Shown here one piece after another: positions 1 to 7,895 of a stretch of DNA of 64,000 bases. The notes beneath the pieces are model-generated. The model saw nothing but the letters and a program-made list of their open reading frames with translations, was not told where the DNA came from and ran no database searches. The stretch's first letter is position 1. Each line of letters starts with the position of its first letter. The stretch is from Isoalcanivorax indicus (GTDB lineage: Bacteria; Pseudomonadota; Gammaproteobacteria; Pseudomonadales; Alcanivoracaceae): assembly GCF_003259185.1 (NCBI RefSeq), contig NZ_QGMP01000001.1, positions 248,001 through 312,000 of the forward strand, given 5' to 3'. The position numbers and the translations under genes were made by a program.

Positions 1-1198
1 CCCCGAGCAGCCCCAGCAGGCCCAGGGTCAGCAGCACATTGAGCACCAGTGCGGTGTTGGCGATCAGCCCCCAGCGACCGTAGATCACCAGCATGAAGCC
101 CAGTACCAGCGCGGCGCCGAGCAGCCCGGTGGTGACGCCCATCTGGATGGCATCGCTGCCCAGATCCGGGCCCACGGTGCGTTCTTCCACTACCGTCAGC
201 GGCGCGGGCAGGGCGCCGCTGCGCAGCAGCAGGGCCAGTTCGCTGGCGTCGCCGCTGGTAAAGCCGCCGCTGATCTGGCCGTGGCCACCGGTGATGGCGG
301 TGCGGATCACCGGCGCCGTAATCACCTGGCCATCCAGTACCACGGCAAAGGCCCGGCCCACGTTGGCGCGGGTGATGTCGGCAAAGCGTTGTGCGCCCAC
401 CTTGTTCAGGTGAAAGGTGACCAGCGGCTCGCCGGTGCGGTCGTCAAAGCCGAGGCGGGCGTCCTCCAGATGTTCGCCTTTCAACAGTGCGGTGCGTTGC
501 ACCGGGTAAAGGTGCTGGCCTTGCCGGTCCGGCAATTCCTGAACCCCGGGGCCGCTCTGGTCGGCCACCAGATGAAAGGTCATGACCGCCGTGCGACCGA
601 GCAGGCGCTTGATCTCGCCCGGGTCGGTGACGCCGGGCATCTGCACCAGCACACTGTGGCTGCCCTGGCGCGTGATCAGGGGTTCCACCACGCCGGTGTC
701 ATCCAGGCGTCGGCGCACCACTTCCAGGCTGCGTTCCACGGCGTCGCGGGTCAGGGCTTCGCGCCAGGCATAGGTGGCAACCAGCGTCAGACGTTGGCCG
801 TCCTGCGTGACATTGAAGGCGGTGGGGCGCTGTTCGCGCGCCAGCCGCTGGGCCAGTTCCAGTGCGGCGTTCTGGTCAGCGGGCAGGCCCAGCCGCAGGC
901 TGACGCTGCCATCCTCGTTCAGGACCGGGCGGCTGTGTCGCAGCCCGGCGTCGTCCAGGTGCTGGCCCAGGGCCAGGGCCTGTTGCAGCAGGTGTTCGCC
1001 GGCCAGGCGGTCGGTGTCCACGTCCAGCAGCAGGTGTGAGCCACCGCGCAGATCCAGACCCAGGTTGATGTGTCGTTCGGCCCAGATATCGGGCAGGGCA
1101 TGACGGGCGTGTTCCGGCAGCAGCGAAGGCAATACGGCGCCGAGCCCGAGCAGGATCACCAGCCCGTAGGCGATGACCCGGGAATAGAAGGATTGCAT
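1..1198 (-). CDS. secD: Protein translocase subunit SecD, short form (3' end beyond window)
   Basis: This is the proton-driven SecDF component of the Sec pathway, an inner-membrane protein that pulls exported proteins out on the periplasmic side. Reading leftward from an ATG at 1198 gives about 399 residues without a stop. There is one N-terminal membrane segment (about residues 8-27), then the conserved LGLDLRGG motif (46-53), the periplasmic P1 region, an EERTVGPDLG motif and two further membrane segments before the window edge. LGLDLRGG comes about 70 residues earlier than in E. coli SecD, so this is the short class found in many bacteria as a second SecD. No yajC lies upstream, unlike the classical yajC-secD-secF operon. 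secF would be expected just outside the window. The family call is firm; 'second copy' is inference. Confidence 0.9.
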   Translation of the reverse strand, partial: MQSFYSRVIAYGLVILLGLGAVLPSLLPEHARHALPDIWAERHINLGLDLRGGSHLLLDVDTDRLAGEHLLQQALALGQHLDDAGLRHSRPVLNEDGSVSLRLGLPADQNAALELAQRLAREQRPTAFNVTQDGQRLTLVATYAWREALTRDAVERSLEVVRRRLDDTGVVEPLITRQGSHSVLVQMPGVTDPGEIKRLLGRTAVMTFHLVADQSGPGVQELPDRQGQHLYPVQRTALLKGEHLEDARLGFDDRTGEPLVTFHLNKVGAQRFADITRANVGRAFAVVLDGQVITAPVIRTAITGGHGQISGGFTSGDASELALLLRSGALPAPLTVVEERTVGPDLGSDAIQMGVTTGLLGAALVLGFMLVIYGRWGLIANTALVLNVLLTLGLLGLLG

Positions 1199-1307
1199 GA
1201 GTTGTCCTGTCTGATCGTGTTGTCGGACCGGAAGGCGAGCACGCACGAGGCATCAGCCGCGCGGCGTGTGGCGTCCGGCGTCGGGCTGTCGCAAGGACAG
1301 CGGCGGA

Positions 1308-1697
1308 TCAGATCAGAGCGGGTGGGGCGCGGGGATGGCCAGGATGCCGTTCAAGGTGACGGGCCAGCGTCGGGGCGGCAGGCAGGGGCACCGCGCCGCG
1401 TTGTGGCAGGGTGTGGCGGGCCGCAGGTGCGGTCGCTATGGCCGGGGTGTCGTCGGCCTCGTGAGGCGGTGACGTCAGAAGATGACCGGGCAGATCGCGG
1501 ACCACGGCCAGCGTGGGAATGTCCACGCTGTGCTGACCTGCGGGGCCATCCAGATCCAGCGCACGCGCTGTGCCCGCCGACAGCAGGCCGGGCAGGATCA
1601 GCAGCAACCAGAGACTGCGCCAGGCACGCGGCCACGACGCCGGGGCGGCGTGCTGGCGAGGCGTATCCTGTGAAACAGGCTGCAAGGGGAGGGTCAC
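1308..1697 (-). CDS. Possible small secreted protein, unknown function
   Basis: I do not recognise this 129-residue frame. It has a plausible signal peptide: a basic start, a hydrophobic core (SLWLLLILPGLLSA) and an ARA-type cleavage site near residue 46, followed by a Pro/Ala/His-rich mature part with no known motif. It lies 109 nt upstream of secD on the same strand and could be its leader gene. The region is GC-rich, so open frames arise by chance on both strands and several overlapping ones exist here. The signal peptide is the only positive argument. Confidence 0.4.
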   Translation of the reverse strand: MTLPLQPVSQDTPRQHAAPASWPRAWRSLWLLLILPGLLSAGTARALDLDGPAGQHSVDIPTLAVVRDLPGHLLTSPPHEADDTPAIATAPAARHTLPQRGAVPLPAAPTLARHLERHPGHPRAPPALI

Positions 1698-1818
1698 TGT
1701 GCGAATCCGTTGGCGCCTGGTCGGGCGTGCTGGGCCATTATGCTATGCCTCTATGACGGGCACGGCAATCTGAAGTTCGGCTTGCTATCATCGCGTCGTC
1801 AACCCGGTGGAGACGCAC

Positions 1819-2736
1819 ATGAAGACCGAACGCGGAGCGCTGATGCTGTCAGCGGCGATGGCGTTGTTGCTGGGTGTGGTGGGCGTCACCGCCGCCCTGG
1901 GTTCGGGATCGCGGGCTATCCTGCTGGACGGCCTGTTCAACCTGACCTACTTCCTGGTGGCGGTGATTACGGTGCGCGTGGGGGCGCTGGCGGCCGGGCC
2001 GGACAACGAGCGCTTCCCATACGGTTATGCCTACTTCGAGTCGCTGGTGAATGCCGGCAAGGGCTTGCTGATTCTGGGCATCTCCGGTGTCGCCCTGGTG
2101 GACGCGGTGATGACGCTGCTGACCGGCGGCCGCGAGATTGCCGCCGGCCTGGCCATTGTCTACGCCTCCTTTGCGACGCTGGCCTGTTCCGCTACGGCCT
2201 GGATGATGCATCGCACACGTCGGCATGTGCGCAGCCCGCTGGTGCGTGCCGATTTTGAAAACTGGCTGGTGAACAGCCTGATTTCCGCCGCTGTGCTGGG
2301 GGCGTTCTGTCTGGTGCCGTTGTTCCGTTGGCTGGGCTGGACGTCGCTGGTGCCGTATGTGGATGCGGTGCTGGTGCTTGGTGTGGTGCTGTTGTGCCTG
2401 AGCGTACCGATCCGCATGGCGTCGCGTGCGGTCATGGAACTGCTCAATCGTACACCGCCTGCCTCACTGGCCGTGCCGGTGCGTCATGCCATCGAAGAGG
2501 CGCTGTCGAACCTGCCGGTGCAAGCCTTGTATGTGCGCATGGTGCGTCCGGGTCGCATGCTGTATGTCACGGTGCATGTGGTGTTGCCGCAGGATTATGC
2601 GGTGCACACGCTGGCAGAACTTGATGACGCTTATCGGCAGGTCTACGCGGCGGTGCGGCGGGTGCATGCCGTTACCGTGGCCGATGTGGTGTTCACGGCC
2701 GATGAAACGCTGGCGGCGCCGATGCGACTTTCATGA
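1819..2736 (+). CDS. Cation diffusion facilitator family transporter
   Basis: This is an inner-membrane metal/proton antiporter of the CDF family. About six hydrophobic segments occupy the first 200 residues. An LLDGLFNLTYFL segment in TM2 and VDAVL in TM5 carry the acidic/polar residues expected of the metal site, and PYGYAYFE is the usual short link after TM2. A cytoplasmic C-terminal dimerisation domain follows. An ATG 12 nt upstream is possible, but GTGGAG sits 6 nt before the ATG at 1819, so I prefer this start (305 residues). TM2 has D-x3-N instead of the H/D-x3-D of well-studied Zn/Cd exporters, so the metal cannot be assigned. The gene stands alone. Confidence 0.85.
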   Translation: MKTERGALMLSAAMALLLGVVGVTAALGSGSRAILLDGLFNLTYFLVAVITVRVGALAAGPDNERFPYGYAYFESLVNAGKGLLILGISGVALVDAVMTLLTGGREIAAGLAIVYASFATLACSATAWMMHRTRRHVRSPLVRADFENWLVNSLISAAVLGAFCLVPLFRWLGWTSLVPYVDAVLVLGVVLLCLSVPIRMASRAVMELLNRTPPASLAVPVRHAIEEALSNLPVQALYVRMVRPGRMLYVTVHVVLPQDYAVHTLAELDDAYRQVYAAVRRVHAVTVADVVFTADETLAAPMRLS

Positions 2737-2894
2737 GCTGGTGATAATGCAGCCGTTTTTCACGCAAGCCTCACGCCGAGGCGTCTGATTTTTCGCTTTT
2801 TTTCGTTCTGTGACGAACAGAAACCGTTGCCGGGTGGTATCCCCTTCTCCCAGTTCCTATGCTGTGGCTTTGCTATGTGCTGTGGAGATTTTCT

Positions 2895-5201
2895 ATGCCC
2901 GCTTCCCGACGCGCGTCCGCGCTGTTGACGGCGCTATCGACGCTGTTTTTCGGTGTGCTACTGCTTCTCTCTCCGGGAAGTGTGGCGCACGCTCAGGAGG
3001 ATTCCGCCTATCGTGTGTTGGCCGATATTCTTGCTGATGATGCGCGACGCGCTGATCTGATTGCCGAGCTGGAGCGGCTGGCGGAGGGCGATGTGGCGTT
3101 GCCGGAGGTGGCAGTGGCCGATGTCGATATGGCGTTGGCGCCCAGCGGCCAGACGCTGGAACAGGTGTCGCTGGCGCGTCGTATTGCCAACAGCACACAG
3201 GATTTTGCTCAAGGCATTGTCAGCGAGTTCTCGGGCGGCGTCGATGCGGTGACGGCACTGGGCAGTGCGCGCGATGCGCTGAACATGCCGGAGATTGCGC
3301 GCGCCCTGGGCAATCTGGGGTTGGTGATTCTGGCCACCCTCATTCTGTTCTTCGTGTTTCGGCGCCTGGCCAGGCCCCTGTTCGGTCGAGCCAATCGCTG
3401 GGTCAAGACGAAGCCCTCACTGATGCGCCGTGGTGTCGGCATCATCGGGGCGTCTGCGCTGGATCTGATGGTGGTGCTGCTGGCCTGGATCAGTGGTTAT
3501 CTGGTGGCGCTGTTTGTCATCGGTGAGCCCGGCGAGATGGATGCGCGGGAATCCCTGTTCCTGAATGCCTTCCTGTTGATCGAGGTGTTCAAGGTGGCCT
3601 TGCGGACCGTCTTTGCATCCCGTGATGACAGCCTGCGCCTGCTGCCCATTCCGGCGGAAGATGCGGCCTACTGGAACGCCTGGCTGGCGCGGTTGAGCGG
3701 CTTTATCGGTTACGGTGTGCTGCTGATCGTGCCGATGATCAACTTCAATATCTCGCCAGCGCTGGGTCGCATGGTCACGCTGGTCATCATGGGGCTGGCC
3801 TTCGTGTATGCGCTGGCCGTCATCATGCAGAATCGCGACAGCGTATCCCATGCCTTGCAGCAGCGTGCCAATCGCGCCGATATGGCGATCTCGCGAGTGG
3901 CGATCGGTATGCTGGCGCGCAGCTGGCATGTGCTGGCAATCGGCTATTTTGCCGCGCTGGGCATTGTCACCCTGCTGCGCCCGGAAACGGCGCTGCCCGC
4001 CATGCTGTCGGCCACGGTGCAGTCGCTGGCGGCGATCGGTATCGGCGTGTTCGTGTCGCTGGTGCTGACGCGGGTGATCAGTCATCAACTGGTGCTGCCG
4101 GAAGAAACCCGGCAGCGCTTCCCGATGCTGGAAACACGGCTTAATGGCTTCGTGCCGCGCGCGTTGCGCACCATGCGGTTGCTGATTATTGCGGTGGTGT
4201 CACTGGTGGTGATCAATGCCTGGGGCGTCTTCAATGTCGGGGACTGGCTGGTATCGGATGCGGGCACGCACACGGTGGGCGCGCTGATCAGTGTGTTGCT
4301 GATTGTGCTGGTGGCATCGGTGTTGTGGATCGGACTGGCCAGCTGGATCGAGCAGCGCCTCAACCCGGAAACGGGAAGCGGCGAGCCGAGTGCGCGGGAG
4401 CGCACCCTGCTGACCATCTTCCGCAATGCCGTGGCGGTGGTGCTGGTGGTTATGACAGCGATGATCATCCTGTCCGAAATCGGGATCAATATCGGGCCGC
4501 TGATTGCCGGTGCCGGGGTACTGGGTCTGGCCATCGGTTTTGGTGCCCAGAAGCTGGTGCAGGATGTGATTACCGGGGTCTTCATTCAGCTGGAAAATGC
4601 CATCAATGCGGGCGACATCGTGACCGCAGGCGGTGTCACCGGTACGGCGGAAAAGCTGACCATCCGTTCCCTGGGGATTCGCGATCTGTCCGGCACCTAT
4701 CATCTGATTCCTTTCTCGTCGGTGGACACGGTCGCCAACTACATGCGTGAGTTCGCCTATCACGTCGGTGTGTACGGCGTGGCGTATCGTGAAGATACCG
4801 ATGAGGTGATCGGCCTGCTGCGTGATGCCTTTGACGAGTTGGTCAGCGATGAGGAGCAGCGCGCGAAGATTCTGGGCGAGCTGGAAGTGCACGGGGTGAC
4901 GGCGCTGGGGGACAGCTCCGTCGACATCCGTGTGCGCATCAAGACGTTGCCAGGTGTGCAGTGGGCGGTGGGTCGCGCCTACAATCGACTGGTGAAACGA
5001 CATCTGGACGCGGCGGGTGTCGAGATTCCGTTCCCGCACATGACGTTGTACTTTGGTCAGGACAAGGATGGCAGCGCGCCGCCGGCGCCGGTGCAGATCC
5101 AGCAGCCGAAAGCGTTGCCGTCGGCGCGTGGCCAGGATTCGTCGGCGCGCAGCGAGACCAATGCGGTGGAGCGCGGCGACTACGACGATGCGGATGATTG
5201 A
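2895..5201 (+). CDS. Large MscS-family mechanosensitive channel
   Basis: The product of 768 residues is a multi-pass inner-membrane channel expected to open under membrane tension and release solutes on hypo-osmotic shock. The chosen ATG has GGAG 7 nt upstream and gives a clean signal peptide ending AHA-QED; an upstream ATG at 2859 would spoil it. An N-terminal periplasmic stretch is followed by about ten hydrophobic segments and the MscS core: the glycine/alanine-rich pore helix LIAGAGVLGLAIGFGAQKLV (near residues 535-554), then the beta domain and a cytoplasmic alpha/beta part. The acidic hydrophilic tail is poorly conserved. It is followed after 12 nt by the ycbB-like gene, so the two are probably co-transcribed. 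Closest types are YbdG/MscK-like large MscS proteins. Confidence 0.9.
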   Translation: MPASRRASALLTALSTLFFGVLLLLSPGSVAHAQEDSAYRVLADILADDARRADLIAELERLAEGDVALPEVAVADVDMALAPSGQTLEQVSLARRIANSTQDFAQGIVSEFSGGVDAVTALGSARDALNMPEIARALGNLGLVILATLILFFVFRRLARPLFGRANRWVKTKPSLMRRGVGIIGASALDLMVVLLAWISGYLVALFVIGEPGEMDARESLFLNAFLLIEVFKVALRTVFASRDDSLRLLPIPAEDAAYWNAWLARLSGFIGYGVLLIVPMINFNISPALGRMVTLVIMGLAFVYALAVIMQNRDSVSHALQQRANRADMAISRVAIGMLARSWHVLAIGYFAALGIVTLLRPETALPAMLSATVQSLAAIGIGVFVSLVLTRVISHQLVLPEETRQRFPMLETRLNGFVPRALRTMRLLIIAVVSLVVINAWGVFNVGDWLVSDAGTHTVGALISVLLIVLVASVLWIGLASWIEQRLNPETGSGEPSARERTLLTIFRNAVAVVLVVMTAMIILSEIGINIGPLIAGAGVLGLAIGFGAQKLVQDVITGVFIQLENAINAGDIVTAGGVTGTAEKLTIRSLGIRDLSGTYHLIPFSSVDTVANYMREFAYHVGVYGVAYREDTDEVIGLLRDAFDELVSDEEQRAKILGELEVHGVTALGDSSVDIRVRIKTLPGVQWAVGRAYNRLVKRHLDAAGVEIPFPHMTLYFGQDKDGSAPPAPVQIQQPKALPSARGQDSSARSETNAVERGDYDDADD

Positions 5202-5213
5202 AGGAGAGAAAAG

Positions 5214-6866
5214 ATGAAATCGGTGCCAGCGCTGGTCGTGCTGCTGGGGTTGTGGCTGATCCCGACCCTGGCGCCTGCGGAGGTGACCGAGCGAATCCGT
5301 CATCGCCTTGAGGTGTTGCAGGCGCCGGGTGAACTGGAAGCCGGGGGCGAGCGGCTCTATACGGCCGCGGTGCTGCAGGACTTTTATGAAGCGCGCGGTT
5401 ATCGGCCGATCTGGTTTGATGAGGCCACGCCGCGTCGCGCACTGACCGGGTTGCCCGCGGCCATTGCTGCGGCTCACCACGAGGGCCTGTTGCCCGAGCA
5501 CTATCACCTGGCAGCGCTGGAGTCGGTACTGGCACAGCTGGCTTCACAACCGGCGGGGCAGCGCGACAGTCGGGTGATTACCGATGCGGAGTTACTGGCC
5601 TCCGATGCTTTCCTGCTGCTGGCGAAGCATTACGCCGACGGCAAGGTGGACCCCGCGCGGGTTGATCCCGGCTGGTTCCTGGGGCGCGAGGATACGGTGC
5701 TGATCCCCGCTCTGGAGCAGGCCGCCCGTGGTGACGTGGGGACACCGGCCAGTGTGCTGGCGGACAGGCTGCCGCCACAGCCGGCCTATGCAGCCCTGCG
5801 CGAGCGGCTGGCCTTGCAGCGCAGTCTGAGCGGGGAATGGACCCGGGTGGCGGAGGGGCCGACCCTGCGCGAGGGGGAACATGCCGAGCGGGTCGAGGCA
5901 CTGCGTCGGCGCTTGATCGAACTGGCGGACCTGACGGACGAGGCGGTGCCCGACCCGAGGCACTTCGACGCGCCGTTGGCGGCGGCGGTGCGCCGCTTCC
6001 AGCGTCGCCATGGCCTGGAGGCGGATGCCGTGGTCGGGGCGCGCACCCTGGAGGCGCTGAACGTGTCGCCCGAGGCGCGCATCGAGCAATTGCGGGTCAA
6101 CATGGAGCGCTGGCGGTGGCTGCCTGCCGATCTGGGCAACGAACATATTCTGGTGAATATCGCGGGGTTCTTCATGACCGTGATGGCCGACGGTGAGGAG
6201 GTGATGCGCCAGCGCGTGGTGGTGGGGCGTCCCTACCGACGCACGCCGGTGTTCACCGGCCGGATGACCTATCTGGTGCTGAACCCGTCCTGGGAGGTGC
6301 CCCATTCGCTGGCGGTGCAGGATCAACTGCCGCAGATACGCCGCGACCCGAATTACCTGCATGACATGGGTTTTCAGGTGCTCAGGGGTTGGGGGGCCCA
6401 GGAGGAGCGGGTGGACCCGGCCAGCGTGGATTGGCAGGCTCTGGGGCCGCGCCAGTTCCCGTATCGGCTGCGCCAGTCGCCTGGGCCGCGCAACGCGCTG
6501 GGGCAGGCCAAGTTCATGTTTCCCAATCAACATAATGTCTACCTGCATGACACCCCGGCGCGAGGCCTGTTTGCACGCGAGGACCGGGCGGCCAGCTCCG
6601 GGTGTATTCGCGTGAGTGACCCGGTGGGGCTGGCGGAATGGCTGCTGGACGGCCCCGGGCGGCCCCAGGTGATGTCACGGGAACGAATTCGCCGGACGCT
6701 GGACCAAGGGGCTGAGACCACCGTGCGTCTGGGGCGTGCGGTGCCGGTACACCTGCTCTACTGGACAGCGTGGGTGGAAGCCGACGGGCAGGTATATTAT
6801 GTCCGGGATGTTTACGACCGTGATCCGGCCGTGCGCACGGCGCTGAATGAGGCGCCGCCCCGCTGA
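5214..6866 (+). CDS. Murein L,D-transpeptidase, YcbB/LdtD family
   Basis: This periplasmic enzyme forms 3-3 cross-links between meso-diaminopimelate residues of peptidoglycan. The 550 residues comprise a signal peptide (about 1-22), an N-terminal scaffold domain, a peptidoglycan-binding domain (RRFQRRHGLEADAVVGARTL) and a C-terminal YkuD catalytic domain. The catalytic signature is visible: HDTP with His445, and SSGCIR with nucleophile Cys464. The NPSWEVPHSLA segment is the usual YcbB-type capping region. A strong AAGGAG lies 8 nt before the ATG. It follows the mechanosensitive channel by 12 nt and precedes an M15 peptidase, the same pairing as ycbB-ycbK in enterobacteria. Confidence 0.93.
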   Translation: MKSVPALVVLLGLWLIPTLAPAEVTERIRHRLEVLQAPGELEAGGERLYTAAVLQDFYEARGYRPIWFDEATPRRALTGLPAAIAAAHHEGLLPEHYHLAALESVLAQLASQPAGQRDSRVITDAELLASDAFLLLAKHYADGKVDPARVDPGWFLGREDTVLIPALEQAARGDVGTPASVLADRLPPQPAYAALRERLALQRSLSGEWTRVAEGPTLREGEHAERVEALRRRLIELADLTDEAVPDPRHFDAPLAAAVRRFQRRHGLEADAVVGARTLEALNVSPEARIEQLRVNMERWRWLPADLGNEHILVNIAGFFMTVMADGEEVMRQRVVVGRPYRRTPVFTGRMTYLVLNPSWEVPHSLAVQDQLPQIRRDPNYLHDMGFQVLRGWGAQEERVDPASVDWQALGPRQFPYRLRQSPGPRNALGQAKFMFPNQHNVYLHDTPARGLFAREDRAASSGCIRVSDPVGLAEWLLDGPGRPQVMSRERIRRTLDQGAETTVRLGRAVPVHLLYWTAWVEADGQVYYVRDVYDRDPAVRTALNEAPPR

Positions 6867-6928
6867 GGGACAGCGGGGTGTGCCGGGGGGCTCACTCCCT
6901 TATTCTTCTTTCTGGAGTTCCGTGCGCC

Positions 6929-7885
6929 ATGTGGGTGATGCGGTGCGTACTGGTGTGGTGTCTGGCCATGCCGTTCTGGGCGGTGGCGGCGTCGGAGTTC
7001 GATGCGGGCCATGCGCCTTTTTCCATCACGGTATCCGGCAAGGATATTGCCTACCGTGATTTTGCGCGGCTGGCGATGCCGGGCGAGCAGGTCACCGTCC
7101 GGGTGCCCGCGGCAGAAAGCGGGCGCGGCGGCTTTACGCTGTTGCTCGACGGTCAGCCGCAGCCTGCCCGCTCTGCCGGTATGTGGCGCTGGCGTGTGCC
7201 CGATCAGCCCGGCGTGCAACAGGTGCGGGTGCGGCGCGCTGATGGTCAGCAGGTTCAGGTGCATGTGTTTATCGTGCGGCCACTGGACGACGTCAAGGGG
7301 CAGTACCTGAACGGTTACCGGATCGGTAGCTATCCTGCATCGCCACTGCAGGGAAACCCCGTTTATCTGCCACCCCCCGGGTTTATCGAGGTGACAGAGG
7401 ATATGCTGGATATCCGGTTGTCGCCGCATTTCACGCTGGGTCAGTTTCTGTGCAAGCAGCAACCGGATGTCTGGCCGAAATACATGGCGCTGCGCGAACC
7501 GCTGCTGGTCAAGCTCGAACTGTTGCTGGAGGAGGTCAACCGGCGTGGCATTCGCACGGATTCGTTCGTGGTCATGAGCGGTTTCCGCACGCCCTGGTAC
7601 AACGCCAATATTGGTAACGGCGCCTACTCCCGGCATATCTGGGGTGGCGCGGCGGACATTTACATTGATACGAATGGCAGCGGGCGCATGGATGATCTGA
7701 ACGGAGACGGCAAGCTGGATATGGCCGATGCGCGCGTCCTGCACGACATTGCCGAGTCCCTGTTTGCCGAACCGTTGTTCAGTCGTTTGCAGGGCGGGCT
7801 CGGTCTGTACGGCGCGCGCGCACACCGTGGCGCCTTTCTGCATGTGGATGCACGCGGCCACGAGGCGCGCTGGGCCATTCCCTGA
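6929..7885 (+). CDS. Periplasmic M15-family peptidase, MepK/YcbK-like with N-terminal extension
   Basis: A zinc peptidase expected to cut peptidoglycan cross-links, complementing the neighbouring L,D-transpeptidase. The 318-residue product has a signal peptide ending near AVAA-SE, an about 120-residue N-terminal domain of beta character, and a C-terminal M15 domain. The catalytic signature SRHIWGGAADIYID fits SxHxxGxAxD, and FLHVD near the C terminus supplies the last ligand. E. coli MepK is about 180 residues, so the front domain is extra. Unusually, two Asp/Asn/Gly-rich EF-hand-like loops (DTNGSGRMDD and DLNGDGKLDMAD) sit just after the AxDIYID ligand segment. GGAG lies 11 nt upstream of this ATG; the ATG at 6938 is an alternative. 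Confidence 0.82.
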   Translation: MWVMRCVLVWCLAMPFWAVAASEFDAGHAPFSITVSGKDIAYRDFARLAMPGEQVTVRVPAAESGRGGFTLLLDGQPQPARSAGMWRWRVPDQPGVQQVRVRRADGQQVQVHVFIVRPLDDVKGQYLNGYRIGSYPASPLQGNPVYLPPPGFIEVTEDMLDIRLSPHFTLGQFLCKQQPDVWPKYMALREPLLVKLELLLEEVNRRGIRTDSFVVMSGFRTPWYNANIGNGAYSRHIWGGAADIYIDTNGSGRMDDLNGDGKLDMADARVLHDIAESLFAEPLFSRLQGGLGLYGARAHRGAFLHVDARGHEARWAIP

Positions 7886-7895
7886 CGTACCAGGT

